Assembly (NCBI GenBank): GCA_032719365.1
Contig: CM064867.1
Span: forward strand, 42,557,651-42,621,650
Origin: Prinsepia uniflora
Taxonomy: Eukaryota > Streptophyta > Magnoliopsida > Rosales > Rosaceae
Direction: 5' to 3'
Length of the DNA stretch: 64,000 bases
Under the pieces are notes generated by a model. It was not told the origin of the DNA. It saw only the letters and a program-made list of their open reading frames with translations, and did no database searches. The translations under genes and the position numbers were made by a program. Numbering within the stretch: position 1 is the first letter of the stretch; every line of letters starts with the position of its first letter. Shown one piece after another: positions 11,300 through 23,815 of this stretch.

Positions 11300-12600
11300 T
11301 TCAATGAAACAAATAAGAATACTGCTCTTGCATCTGTGTCTTGGGTTCCTATGTGGCCTCTTCCAAGTTCTGATTTCTCCAAAGAACTTTCACTAGGGGA
11401 ATCGTTTTCCGACGCAGCACCTTATCCTTTCGATCCAAGATCTGTACAGGTTGTTCCTCAAAGATTAGGTCTTCCCTGAGCTCAATGGGCTGTTCTTCTA
11501 ACACATGGGACTCATCATACACATATTTCCGCAGCATTTACACATGGAATACATCATGGACCCTGGAAAGTTCTGAAGGTAATGCTAATCTGTAATCAAC
11601 CAAGCCAAGTCTCTAAACAATCTCATATGGTCCGAGGAAGCGGGGGCTCAATTTCCCGCGTTTGCCAAATTGTACTATGCGTTTCCAAGGAGATAACTTC
11701 AGAAAGACCCAATCTCCAACTGCAAATTCAAGATCTTTGATCCGACAGTCCACGTAGCTCTTTTGTATATCCTGGGCTGCCTTATGTCTATCTCTGATGA
11801 GCTTAACTTTCTCCGTTGTCAAGTCTATCAATTCAGATCTAGAAAAATTCCTTTCGCCCACTTCAATCCAACATAAAGGGGTTCTGCACTGTCGTCCATA
11901 TAAGGCTTCTTAAGGCGGCATCCCAATACTTGCTTGGTAACTATTGTTATAGGCGAATTCCATCAATGGTAACTATTGTTGCAAGCACCCTGCATTGCAA
12001 AACACGTGCTCTCATCATATCTTCCAAGGTCTGGATGGTCCGTTCCGACTACCTATCTATCTGAGGGTGGAACGTCGTACTAAAATGCAATTTTGTCCCG
12101 AAAGCTTCCTGTAAACTCTACCAGAATCTGGATGTAAATCGTGGATCTCGATTCGATACGATAGAGGCAGGAGTGCCATGTAATCGTATAATCTCATTAA
12201 TGAATAGTCTGGCATACTTTGTCATCTAAAAGTCTCCCCTTACATGTAAGAAATGCGCTGACTTGGTGAGTCTATCCACAATCACCCAAACTCCATCGTG
12301 GCCTCTGGGCATCCTAGGAAGTTTAAACACAAAAACCATGGTTATATGGTCCTATTTCCACTCAGGGATAGGAAGTGGTTGTAAAGCTCCATAGGGCCTC
12401 TGTCTCTCAGTTTTTACCTGCTGACATATCAAACACTTGATCACATATTCAGCGATTTCCCGTTTCATACCCGGCCACTAATAATGTTCTCGAAGCGTAC
12501 GGTACATTTTGGTCCCACCTGGATGCATAGCGTACGCCGAACTATGGGCCTCTTCCAGAATATCCTTCTTTAATGTCACATCTTCAGGTACATATAACCG
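11300..12600 (-). pseudogene. pol: Integrase of element B (catalytically dead)
   Basis: HHCC module (HSSAYAMHPGGTK to CLIC), core, GPY/F (SPRFLGPYEI) and chromodomain-like tail (LEEATWEP) are recognisable on the - strand. TAG codons stand at 12478-12480 and 12352-12354, with more stops around 11880-12240. Two of the three catalytic acids are lost: the first D is V (TMVFVF where A has TMDFVF, near 12330), and the second is N (VSNRDPRF where A has VSDRDPRF, near 12150). So this domain could not work even if read through. The tail ends near 11300, just before the polypurine tract. Confidence 0.9.
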
Positions 12601-12714
12601 TCCTTCCTTTGTTAAGGCTCCATCATCGCTAATTGTATAATCCTGTCGTTCCCCTGCTTCCACTTTAATTCGAAGAATACATAAGACAAGGTCTTGAAAT
12701 TGGGCATCAATGAT

Positions 12715-13082
12715 CTAATCGATTAGGATTGGTCGCACTTGGAAACTAGCTAGAAAAACACCATGGCCATCAAATCCGAACATAACGCCAGTTCTACGGA
12801 GTTCAACCAATAAGGGTAAATGTATCATCCGCAAATGGGTTATAGAATGTGCCGATTTCCGACTCAATGCATCAGCTACCACATTAGCTTTTCCAGGATG
12901 GTATTCAATCGTGCAGTTATAAACCTTAATCAGTTCCAACCATCTTCTTTGCCTCACATTTAATTCCGTCTGTGTGAAAAAGTACTTCAAACTTTTATGA
13001 TCAGTAAAAGGTCTACATGTCTCACCGTATAAATAATGTCTCCAGATCTTTAGGGCATGTACCACTGCAGGCAGTTCTAAAT
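12715..13082 (-). pseudogene. pol: RNase H of element B, C-terminal half (split by LARD-1)
   Basis: Begins at the right border of the TAAAT duplication with LELPAVVHALKIWRHYLYGE and runs through FTDHKSLKYF, RRWLELI and VADALSRKS into the linker LASFQVRPILID, ending at TAG 12715-12717. The active-site E (LELPA) and two D residues (FTDHK, VADAL) survive. The first ~13 bp at the insertion edge belong to LARD-1, not pol. The N-terminal half is at 22721-22900. Confidence 0.9.
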
Positions 13083-16000
13083 TGACAGGACCCATCCCAA
13101 TCCCCCCCCCGAGATTAATGCGGGATGACCCTGCTCCCGTCTGACACGAAGTGTCAGACAAGGGATATTTCCGACCTTTGCCCTCTCAGGCTATCAGAGT
13201 ATGCCAGGATCCGAAGGAGGTATGTGATATCTCGGTCTCTGCTACAGTCCACAACCGTTGTCAACCTAAAGGGTAGTCAAAACATTAAAAACTGTGAGTG
13301 GACAAAACAAGAGTTTATAAAAACATTTCCATAAAGACATTTGTACCCTTCACTAAAAAGCATGCATGCATTCGAAAACCATTTAACCAAATGGAAACCA
13401 TATGTGGCAACTAAGCCCAAAACCAAGATTGCAAGAACCATAATGAAAACGACCATGTGGGCCACTGCCCAAATCCATAAAGGACTCGGCCCAAATCATA
13501 AGAAACTGACCATACGGGCCACTGCCCAAAACCTGTGTAAACACACATCATATATAATATCATATAGCCTACATCATATATACATATAATTCACACAACC
13601 AATCCTGTCACGGTTTCCAAAGCTACGAGCGTGCTACCCGGGGTCTCAAACCCAAGTCTTCTCAAGTCAAAGTCAATGTCCGCAGACCACTGACCATACC
13701 CGAGGTTATAGTAACCAGCCTTCCTGAGAGTAAGGAACCCAACTGGGGCGACTCCACTCAGTCGGTGCTTCGTGACTACTCCGAGGTCCATCCAGGCCAA
13801 CGACCCTCCCTAGAGGAGATAATAGAACAAGTAAAGGAAGGTATATGAACATATATATACATAACATAAACATTCATGCCCGGTTCCCCTGAACCGTCAT
13901 GATCCATAACATCCATTATATTCATATACATATAGACAACATCCTCCATGACCGGTTCCCATAAACCGTCATGTACCACAATGACCTGACAAAGGTTCAT
14001 GCCAGTTCCCATAAACCGTCATGAACCACACTAACCTTTCTAGAGTTCATACCGGTTCCCATAAACCGTCATGAACTTGGAAATCCATCTAGGGTCCCTG
14101 ACCCGAAAGCATCAATGTAAAACAACTCGGTCTCGTGCCCGAACATATGACTCAACTAGGCACCATGCTCGATATCTAAGGGTTAGTCACGACTCCGATC
14201 ATAGTGATGCGTGCAACCATCCATCCGAGACCACCCTCAATCCTGGTATGTCGCCGTGAACGTATCAACCGACGCGACCACCACAAGATCTTGATGCACT
14301 CATCACCGATCGATATCCTGAACCGTCAGCACTCCGAAGTCGAGCCTCGCAAGGCTTCCCGACCACGAATTGTTCATCGTGACCTCTCCGGAAGGAACAC
14401 ATCCCAATCCGAAGGCGAGCGTCATATCGTCGATCGCCGTGCACATAGCACTCGCCTTGACCACGATTTAGACCTGAAGGTCGTAAATAGCGTCATATGC
14501 CCGAGACCATACCAAATGAGTCTCATACCCGAGTTTATCCATTTGAAATCCAAAACCATTTCATTTAGACCAATAAAGACATACAAACCCGTATATGCAA
14601 TGTATAGGGCTGAAACCTCGAAATATGTGCCTACACGTAACCACACATCCAAATGCACTCAAGGCATCACAAACAAGTATTTAAAACATATAATAAACAT
14701 TTATGCATGCACCAATTTAGAAAACAAGGTCCACTCACAGACCGTCCGAGCTGCCGCCTCGATTTGCGTGAAATAGGCTCTCCTGAGCCAATCGCTATCA
14801 CCGGGACTCCCAAACCTATCCAAATTGTAATAGAGGGTTACTAACTACTTAATTAACATCCTACCAAAGCCCCGTAATTTTCCCGAACTTTTAACTATTT
14901 TTAAACTGACCCTAAACCTTTGGACAGCCTGAACCTCTCGAAACGATGTCCGATTGACGCGAGAACAGTCCCAAAATCTTCGATATATCGAATAGAAGAT
15001 TTCAAATGTAGAACACTTCCCCAAATTATGGCCTATGCACCCTCAAGCACCCCTAGAAGGATCAGAACACTGTTCATCATCTTCAAGCTCAGGTGAATTG
15101 GTTTTACTGTTCACAGGTACTGTGCTGAACCGGTGTGACCGGTTCAGTGCTTTTCCTCCCCTATTTTGGTCCGATTTCAACCCTAATTAATCCTATAATT
15201 CCTATTTCTTCATTCCCTATCAATTCCAATCATTAAAACCACCTAAAACCGCTCAAATCCCATGGTTCCATTTTGAACCATACGGTTCAAACTTCCCAAA
15301 ATTCTCCCATGGCTGCACAGCCGTCCTAAGCTTCCTAAAACCTTCCTAATGACTTCCTAGCAACCTAATGGACTCAATAAAACCATCAAAAATGACCCAT
15401 AATAAAAATGGAAAATGGATCGAAAATGGGCTAACCGGGTGCATTCTTGGGTTTCTCCTCCTCTCGCCGCCGTGGTCGACGGTTCTAGCTGTCCACCCAC
15501 CCCCTCTCAGTCCTCAGTCGTCCTCTGCCTTCATCTCAGGTTTGATAAAATGGAATGGCAGGGTTTGGGTTGCACAGAGATGGAGGGAATGAGATCGGGA
15601 AAATGTTTGAAATGAAGAAATGAAAAGGATGGTCGATGCATGAATCAATATAGGTGTCCTGTGGATGGGTGACACTTGTCACTCATCCATTGGGCCTCCA
15701 TTAAATATCTGGGCCCCACTAAAGTCCAAAAGTTAACTCGTTTCGTAATTCGTGCAATAGTGCACTTGAACTTCCGTGAACCGTAACTTCACTGTCGAAA
15801 GTCCGAATTCGACTTGCCGCCTGTCTATGGATTCGTACCGTCCCTATCTACGTAACGGTCCTTGGCCCTTGGCCATTGGACCTCTCGGTCAAAAAGTCAA
15901 CATTTCGCTCCTTTGAACTAAAATTACCAAAATTCCCCTTACCTTCCGAACGTCATTACTTCTTCCTCAAAGTCCATTAGACTGCCCGAATGAAAAGTCA

Positions 16001-16134
16001 ACGTTTTGCCACGACTAGGGGCAAAACGGTCATTTTGCATAGTTCGTTTGATTTCGCCCAACTAACCACGGATTAACCTCACTAATCGTGATTAGTCATT
16101 AATCTAATCTAGGAATTTGGGACGGGTCGTTACA
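13083..16134 (-). repeat. LARD-1 3' LTR (3052 bp)
   Basis: On the - strand it starts TGTAACGACCCG at 16134 and ends GGTCCTGTCA at 13083. It contains the 9-bp stem U5 hairpin GTCTGACACGAAGTGTCAGAC (13139-13159), GCATGCATGC near 13364, a cluster of GGTTCCCATAAACCGTCATG motifs (13880-14075), an antisense open frame (14204-14776), and an imperfect copy of the LTR palindrome near 15665-15692. Confidence 0.93.
14204..14776 (+). other. Open frame antisense to the LARD LTR (190 codons), conserved in copies
   Basis: A 190-codon frame on the strand opposite to LTR transcription. The same frame stays open in four other LTR copies: 20752-21156 (+), 49154-49519 (+), 55722-56087 (+) and 5957-6220 (-). The shared core includes RRERINRRDHHKI, LNRQHSEVEP and DLSGRN. 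I recognise no domain. It is rich in Arg, His and Ser, as expected from GC-rich repeats with few chance stops, so it may well not be a gene. Confidence 0.2.
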
Positions 16135-16228
16135 ACCTTCCCTCCTTAATTAATTTAGTCCTCGAAATTCCAATCGACCTAATTCCAACCGTTCTTCCCC
16201 CCTTAATTAGTTTCGTTCTCGAAACTCC
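16135..16228 (-). promoter_or_regulatory. Duplicated polypurine tract and inverted repeat of LARD-1
   Basis: On the - strand AATTAAGGAGGGAAGGT directly precedes the LTR start, and the upstream inverted repeat AATTTCG/CGAAATT (16152-16169) has one mismatch. A second copy lies at about 16195-16228 (AATTAAGGGGGGAAG plus TTTCGAGAACGAAA). The arrangement is homologous to that of elements A and B. Confidence 0.8.
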
Positions 16229-17174
16229 ACCTATCTTGATTCCACATCCACCCCGTGGAAAGTAGAATCGACCTCGAAACTCATGTACACTCGTACACCC
16301 ACTAACCAGAACGATACTCGTTTGCAATCAGACGTACCACTAACACTCACGTCGTATCGACTACACTCGACCACGTCGAATGATAGTAATCACAAGTTCC
16401 ATACTGACACCACTTGTTAGTATCAGAGCAACCTGAGTATCCTATGAGCTAACCACTTGTCAGATCTACCGTTTTCGTTGACACAACAACTCGACGATTC
16501 CTTCCTCAATCACCAAACTATTCTGATATCTACTTCCACCGGGAGTCATCAGACCTCACTCATCGGACCTCGTTGACACCTCCGAAAAACTGTCAGCACT
16601 TGACAGTCTTCAGTCGTAAACTGACACGATACTCACTTGTGGTTACAATAACCACTAACTCACTCAATCCCAGTATACGCATACCAACAAATACTCGACC
16701 TGTGTGTAACTGGACCCATCAGCAACACTATGACCCAATGCACAGTATCCAATGTCCAGTCCACGTACACGACTCATCCAATGGTATCGAAACTAATCCG
16801 TCTACCAACACGTTCACCAACCTACGACTGGTATAACCTATATACCACCACCAGGCACAACAAGTCTACCCAGTATCGTACCTCGAACAACGTACAGGGT
16901 ACGTACATCTACCCATCAACCAGACTACAACCACCTAGCTCATAGCCAATCACATTTCTATAATGGAGTCCATCTGTCCAATCCAGCACCAGACAAGTCA
17001 AAACTCCGACCTATTATCCATTTCCAGATCCGAATCCGAATCCTCAATTTCATAAGAAATTCCGTATCCAAACCCAGAAATCATATCCATAACCATGTCC
17101 AAATCCGAATCCGAAATCATCATTCCGTAAGCTAGCATTATGAATGACCATTCTGAACCCAAATCCATAAAAGG

Positions 17175-17318
17175 AAATCCACTGTCAAGCCCCAGAATCA
17201 AATCCTGAATCGTCTCCCAGAATCCGATTCCAAAACCCGAATCCGGAAATCCACTTTCAAGTTCCAAAATCAAATCCTGAATCGTCATCCAGAAATCTGA
17301 TTCTAAAACTCGAAATCT
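17175..17318. repeat. 72-bp tandem pair in LARD internal domain
   Basis: Two copies of a segment containing ATCAAATCCTGAATCGTC lie 72 bp apart. The same duplication is present in LARD-2 near 52028-52140, so it predates both insertions. Confidence 0.75.
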
Positions 17319-19617
17319 CGTTCACGTCTACCGAGACGCACTATATCTGAACCTATCGAGTACCAGCTCAACCGATTACCACAATACAATCGATTGACTT
17401 CATAGGGAAGCCAATCCCAATATCAACACATCCAAAGCTAACCAAATTCGACCTCATCATTTACCTACTCACCTGAGTAATATACCATACGGGATTTAGC
17501 TCGAAAAGAAGTTCAGTCCCATCATGCTCCACTCAAACATCCCAGTAAGAGTGATAAACTCTCCACCTATCTGGATCATCAAGATCACGATCCAGATCCA
17601 TCACTACGTCAACCAACCATAGACGTCACGATCCCCGATCGTCACGACGAACAAAGTCCTCAACCAGATCCCACATCTAAGCAGATCAGTCAACGACGAG
17701 ACAAGTCGAGTCTGTGGGTTCTCATATCGATCCTTGTCATTCCACCGAGGAAAAACCAAGGATGATCGAATACAATGACATCAAAATCCATCCTACGTGA
17801 ATGTAAACAACACTCGCTGCACTCACCACGTCACGTAACCTGACATCGTCTGCCACCAAGTAGAGAATGAGGAATCTCAGTCACCTAACTTCGATATACT
17901 CACTCCACCTGATGACCCAAGATAAATCACGGGTCCACCAACCAATACACGATCGGTGTACTAGTGGCAACCAACAACATCTACATCATCTACATCATCT
18001 ACCATCATCAATCATGGTAGAATCCGAGAAGTCACCCTAATGACTTCGAAATATCCATTACCAATGCGGAAAACCCGCATTCCTCTCATCACCTCAATCG
18101 CAACCTCTCACAATTCCGAAGTTCCAACTAGATTGGAAACAACATACTCGGACATCAACCACATGTCCAGCACCAATTTAACTCTATTTGTGATCCACTC
18201 CCGAACCAAAGATACCGAACACATACGTAACTCGATGGAGTCACATCTCGACTCATGACTCAGCGTCATCACAACCACCGGCACCAGTACCAGTACTAGT
18301 ACCCGTATCATCATCTGTTAGCATCCGCACAAAGTGTGCGAATCAGACAATCCTGGATCTCCGCTCATACCGAACGACGACCCCTTACCTCTGCTCGAAA
18401 AGGAGAAACTTTGCCTCCCTTGTACCCAACAACTCTGGGTACAGTCACCCTGATAACTCATATGAGAAAAGGAAAACGTTCCCTGAACGTCCCCGTCTCA
18501 TTCTGTGATCGTACTCAGCCGTAACCGAGTCGAATCCAGAATCACTGCTAGTACATATGCGTTACTCATGCACCATGTATCATCGTCACGACTAACAATC
18601 CCATCGTCACAATCGTCACGACAACCTGAGTCTACTCGACCTGATAAGACTCGACTACGTCCATCGATTGTAGCGTCTGCCACAACCTTGTACAGACCTA
18701 ACTACCAGGCAGCTCGATATCCAGACTCCGCATCCAACGAAATCAATCTCCTGTACCAACTACTCTTTATCCCACTCAGGGATTCCATCGACAAGTACCA
18801 ACCCTAGTAACTTGTCCAACAATCTCTAATTCGTCGTATCTCGGCTCGACTAATGTCGTCTACAAGGTCACCCATGACCTTAGTTGCACCAAACCACAAC
18901 TGTGTAGCACGACAACCAACTAGGTTTAACCGATAAGTAAAACCTCGACTGCAGGGTGCAATCCCAACAAAAGCTGACATGACTAGGCCGACTAACGAAT
19001 CCAAATCCAAATCGTCATCCAAGTCAAACCATTCGTCAACTCACATTTCCGAACCATACACCCAAGGTAGGGTTCCACAATCATACCTAGAGTTCATCAG
19101 AACACAACTACTAACTGCAGTATAATCCAAAATCTGACCATCCTCGTGGTCTTAACATCGAAAAGACGTCACTCCAATCCTACAGCCAATCCAACTAGGA
19201 TTCCTCGAATCCGGCTGCCTCCAGCAGTATATCCGTATAACTTAACCAAATCCGATCATCTGATGGTCACAACACCCAACCAATCGTCGGAACCAATCCT
19301 ACGACTTCGTTAAAGACGATCCCAACTAACCGTCTCATGATCCAACGCTAACGTACTGTTACGTTCATCCCTTATGTAGGGTCCCACACTATCATCCTCG
19401 ATAGAATTATGGCAACCCCGGCATCAAGTGCCGAACCAAAATGATCCAATCCTACTAACTACTGTATCGGTATCCCAACTATCAGGTTGATCAAGAACTG
19501 TAGCCCACTGAGATATCACATCCTCGACCTGCGTACTACTCCAAGAGCTCTGCGGTTGATCGAATAGAGACAACCCCGCTCTGATATTAGCTAACTGGGC
19601 TTCGACAAGCCAGCCTC

Positions 19618-19629
19618 GCTCTGATACCA
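19618..19629 (-). promoter_or_regulatory. LARD-1 primer binding site (tRNA-Met type)
   Basis: On the - strand TGGTATCAGAGC stands three bases after the LTR end. It is complementary to the 3' end of plant initiator tRNA-Met. A further GCTCTGATA lies at about 19579. Confidence 0.92.
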
Positions 19630-19632
19630 CGC

Positions 19633-22600
19633 TGATAGGACCCATCCCAATCCCCCCTGGGATTAGTGCGGGATGACCCTGCTCCCGTCTGACACGAAAT
19701 GTTAGACAAGGGATACTTCCGACCTTTGGCCTCTCGCGCTATTAGAGTACGCCAGGATCCGGAGGAGGTATGTGATATCTCGGTCTCTGCTACAGTCCAC
19801 ATCCGTTGTCAACCTGAAGGGCAGTCAAAACATTAAAAACTGTGAGTGGACAAAACAAGAGTTTATAAAAACATTTCCATAAAGACATTTGTACCCTTCA
19901 CTAAAAAGCATGCATGCATTCGAAAACCATTTAACCAAATGGAAACCATATGTGGCAACTAAGCCCAAAACCAAGATTGCAAGAACCATAATGAAAACGA
20001 CCATGTGGGCCACTCCCCAAATCCATAAAGGACTCGGCCCAAATCATAAGAAACCAACCATACGGGCCACTGCCCAAAACCTGTGTAAACACACATCATA
20101 TATCATATCATATAGTCTACATAATATATACATATAATTCACACAACCAATCCTGTCACGGTTTCCAAAGCTACGCGCGTGCTACCCGGGGTCTCAAAGC
20201 CAAGTCTTCTCAAGTCAAAGTCAATGTCCGCAGACCACTGACCATACCCGAGGTTATAGTAACCAGCCTTCCCGAGAGTAAGGAACCCAACTGGATCGAA
20301 TCCACTCAGTCGGTGCTCCGTAACTACTCCGGGGTCCACACAGGCCAACGACCCTCCCCAGAGGAGATAATAGAACAAGTAAAGGAATGTATATGAACAT
20401 ATATATACGTAACATAAACATTCATGCCCGGTTTCCCTGAACCGTCATGATCCATAACATCCATTATATTCATATACATATAGACAACATCCTCCATGAC
20501 AGGTTCCCATAAATCGTCATGTACCACAATGACCTGACAAAGGTTCATACCGGTTCCCATAAATCGTCATGAAGTAAAATGACCTTTCCAGAGTTCATGC
20601 CGGTTCCCATAAACCGTCATGAACTTGGAAATCCATCTACGGTCCCTGACCCGAAAGCATCAATGTAAAACAACTCGGTCTCGTGCCCGAACATATGACT
20701 CAACTGGGCACCGTGCCCGATATCTAAGGGCCAATCACGACTCCGATCATAGTGATGTGTGCAACCATTCATCCGGGACCGCCCTCAATCCTAGTATGTC
20801 GCCGTGAACGTATCAACCGACGCGACCACCACAAGATCATGGTGCACTCATCACCGATCGATATCCTGAACCGTCAGCACTCCGAAGTCGAGCCTCCCCA
20901 GGCCGCCCGACCACGAATCGTGCATCGTGACCTCTCCGGAAGGAACACATCCCAATCCAAAGGCGAGCGTCATATCGTCGATCGTCGTGCACATAGCACT
21001 CGCCTTGACCACGATTTAGACCTGAAGGTCGTAAATAGCGTCATAGGCCCGAGACCAAACCAAATGGGTCTCATACCTGAGTTTATCCATTTGAAATCCA
21101 AAACCATTTCATTTAGACCAATAAAGACATACAAAAATCGTATAGGCACCGCATAGGGCCGAAACCTCGAAATACATGCCTACACGTAACCACACATCCA
21201 AATGCACTCAAGGCATCACAAACAAGTATTTAAAACAAATAATAAACATTTATGCATGCACCAATATAGAAAACAAGGTCCACTCACAGACCGTCCGAGC
21301 TGCCGCCTCGATTTGCGTGCCATAGGTTCTCCCGAGCCAATCACTATCACCGGGACTCCTAAAACTGTCCAAATTGTAATATAGGGTTACTACCTACTTA
21401 ATTAACCTCCTACCAAAGCCCCATAATTTTCCCGAACTTTTAACTAACCCTAAACCTTCGAACAGCCCGAAACCTATCGAAACGATGTCCGATTGACGCG
21501 AGACCAGTTCCAAAATCTTCGTTTTATCGAATAGAAGATTTCACATGTTGAACACTTCCCCAAATTATGGTCCACGCGCCCTCATGCGCCCCTAAAAGGC
21601 TCATATCACTATTCATCATCTTCAAGGTCAGGTGAACCGGCGTGACCGGTTCAGTGCTTTTCCTCCCCTATTTTGGTCCGATTTCAACCCTAATTAATCC
21701 TATAATTCCTATTTCTTCATTCCCTATCAATTCTAATCATTAAAACCACCTAAAACCGCTCAAATCCCACGGTTCCATTTTCAACCATACGGTTCAAACT
21801 TCCCAAAATTCTCCCATGGCTGTACAGCCGTCCTAAGCTTCCTAAAACCTTCCTAATGACTTCCTAGTAACCTAATGGACCCATTAAAACCATCAAAAAC
21901 GACCCATAACAATAAAAATGGAAAATGGATCGAAAATGGGCTAACCGGGTGCATTCTCGGGTTTCTCCTCCTCTCGCCGCCGTGGACAGCGGTTCTGGCT
22001 GTCCAGCCACCCCTTCTCAGTCCTCAGTCGTCCTCTGCCTTCATCTCAGGTTGGATCAAATGGAATGGCATGGTTTGGGTTCCACAGAGATGGAGGGAAT
22101 GAGATCGGGAAAATGTTTGAAATGAAGAAATGAAAAGAATGGTCGATGCATGAATCAATATAGGTGGCCTGTGGATGGGTGACACTTGTCACTCATCCAT
22201 TGGGCCTCCATTAAATATCTGGGCCCCACTAAAGTTCAAAAGTTAACTCATTTCGTAATTCGTGCAATAGTGCACTTGAACTTCCGTGAACCGTAACTTC
22301 GTCGTCGAACGTCCGAATTCGACGTGCCGCCTGTCTATGGATTCGTATCGTCCCGATCTACGTAACGTTCCTTGGCCCTCTGCCATTCGACCTCTCGGTC
22401 AAAAAGTAAACATTTCGCTCCTTTTAACTAAAATTACCAAAATGCCCTTTACCTTCCGAACGTCATAACTTCTTCCTCGAACGTCGGAATTGAACGTACC
22501 ACCTGTCTATGAACTCGTGACGTCTTAAACTACGTCACGGTCATCGGTCAAAGTCCATTTGACCGCCCGAATGAAAAGTCAACATTTTTCCACGACCTGG

Positions 22601-22715
22601 GGTAAATTGGTCATTTTACATAGTTCGTCCTATTTCGCCCAACTAACCACGGATTAACCTCACTAATTGTGATTAGTCACTAATATAATCTAGGAATTTG
22701 GGACGGGTCGTTACA
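19633..22715 (-). repeat. LARD-1 5' LTR (3083 bp)
   Basis: Pairs with 13083-16134 and ends in the same TGTAACGACCCG (22715 on the - strand). Its U5 hairpin has two changes (GACACGAAATGTTAGAC), which weaken the stem. It has an extra ~80-bp stretch near 22480-22565 relative to the other LTR. Confidence 0.93.
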
Positions 22716-22720
22716 TAAAT

Positions 22721-23075
22721 CATGGATAAGTTAGTTGCGTTCATGCGGTTTTAGCTGTCGAGAGGCATAAGCAATTACCTTCCCATGTTGCATTAACACA
22801 CACCCGAATCCGTGTAAGGATGCATCAGTGTACACTTCAAATTCTCCACTATCATCTGGAAGGGTCAATACCGGAGCAGATGTCAACCTTTTCTTCAATT
22901 CCTGAAAACTCCGCTCGCAAGTCTCATCCCAAACGAACTTAATTCCCTTCCTGGTCAAGTGAGTCAATGTGGCAGCAATCGTAGAAAATCCTTCTACGAA
23001 ACGTCTGTAGTAACCAACCAACCCTAAAAAGCTCCTCACTTCGGTCACTGTTTTTGGCTGCTCCCAATTTGCCAC
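22721..23075 (-). pseudogene. pol: RNase H N-terminal half and RT connection of element B
   Basis: Reading leftwards: WEQPKTVTEVRSFLG and YYRRFVEGFS, then LTLPDDSGEFEVYTDAS with the first RNase H aspartate, GCVLMQHGKVIAYASRQLK, then a TAA near 22729 and the LARD-1 border. The first codons after the border (LIHD) join directly to LELPAV on the other side once one copy of TAAAT is removed. Confidence 0.92.
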
Positions 23076-23078
23076 TTC

Positions 23079-23806
23079 CTAAATCTTCTGGGGATTAACA
23101 CAAATTCCTTCCACATAAATCACATGTCCCAGAAACCCCACACTAGTTAACCAGAATTGGCACTTACTCAATTTGGCAAAAAGTTGGTTCTCCCTCAGTG
23201 TATCCAGCACAAGTCTCAGGTGCTTCTCATGCGCCTTCTTACTATTTGAATACACCAAAATATCATCAATAAACACAATGACAAATTAATCAAGGTATTT
23301 CTGAAACACTCGGTTTATCAAATCCATAAATGTCGCCGATGCATTGGTTAACCCGAAAGGCATTACAAGAAACTCATAATGACCATACCGGGTCCGGAAG
23401 GCTGTTTTCCGAATATCCTCGTTCGGATCCTCAACTGATGATAACCAGAACGGAGATCAATCTTCGAAAAATACTTAGCTCCCCTCAATTGGTCAAACAA
23501 ATCATCGATTCGGGGCAAAGGGTACTTATTCTTTATCGTAGCCTTTTTAAGTTGCCTATAATCCATGCATAATCTCAAGCTGCCCTTTTTCTTTCTTAAA
23601 AATAGTACTGGGGCTCCCCATGGTGACACACTTGGCCGAATGAACCCCTTATCAACTAGATCTTGCAACTGCACCTTCAATTCCCTTAACTCGGCTGGTG
23701 CCATACGAGAAGGTGTCAAGGAAATAGGTCGTGTACCAAGAATCAAGTCAATAGTGAACTCAATCTCCCTATGAGGTGGTAACCCTGGTAAATCCTCAGG
23801 AAACAC
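23079..23806 (-). pseudogene. pol: Reverse transcriptase of element B (frameshift and stops)
   Basis: Starts after the protease linker with FPEDLPGLPPHREIEF. RT landmarks in order are DLVDKGFIRPSVSPWGAPV, RLCMDYRQL, NKYPLPRIDDLFDQL, FSKIDLRSGYHQ, then a one-base frame shift near 23425. After it come MPFGLTNAS, FIDDILVYS (catalytic DD near 23260) and SVGFLGHVIYVEGI. Stops lie near 23286 (after KYLD) and near 23078. The catalytic D in SKIDLRS and the DD pair are intact, so the damage is frame and stop damage only. Confidence 0.93.
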
Positions 23807-23815
23807 ATCTGGGAA

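Larger units (their letters stand above)
16135..19632 (-). other. LARD-1 internal domain, non-coding (3.5 kb)
   Basis: Flanked by the primer site on the right and the polypurine tract on the left. No gag, protease, RT or integrase motif in any frame; the longest frames are below 105 codons. The sequence is clearly conserved with LARD-2 (51045-54630) along its length. Features seen are a 72-bp tandem pair at 17175-17318, a 9-bp ACATCATCT microsatellite near 17979-18006, and a short frame at 18498-18683 (-) that is also open in LARD-2. Confidence 0.9.
13083..22715 (-). mobile_element. LARD-1: complete non-coding large retrotransposon derivative
   Basis: A 9633-bp insertion flanked by the direct repeat TAAAT (13078-13082 and 22716-22720), exactly interrupting the RNase H frame of element B. 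It has two ~3.05-kb LTRs (13083-16134 and 19633-22715), a tRNA-Met-type primer site, a polypurine tract, and a 3.5-kb internal domain without gag or pol. These proportions match the LARD class described from cereals (LTRs of 3-4.5 kb, ~3.5-kb non-coding core). The LTRs are closely similar with scattered differences, so it is one of the younger insertions here. It must have been mobilised in trans. Confidence 0.95.

Noticed and set aside
16998..17288. Acidic, repetitive 96-codon frame in LARD-1
   Set aside because: Encoded by GATT/GAAT-rich simple sequence and the 72-bp tandem pair. The LARD-2 counterpart lacks one repeat unit, so a functional protein is unlikely.
18498..18683. Short - strand frame also open in LARD-2 (53552-53749)
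   Set aside because: About ten differences in 61 codons, no more than the divergence expected of the surrounding DNA by eye, no known motif, and stops close on both sides. Noted only as conserved sequence.
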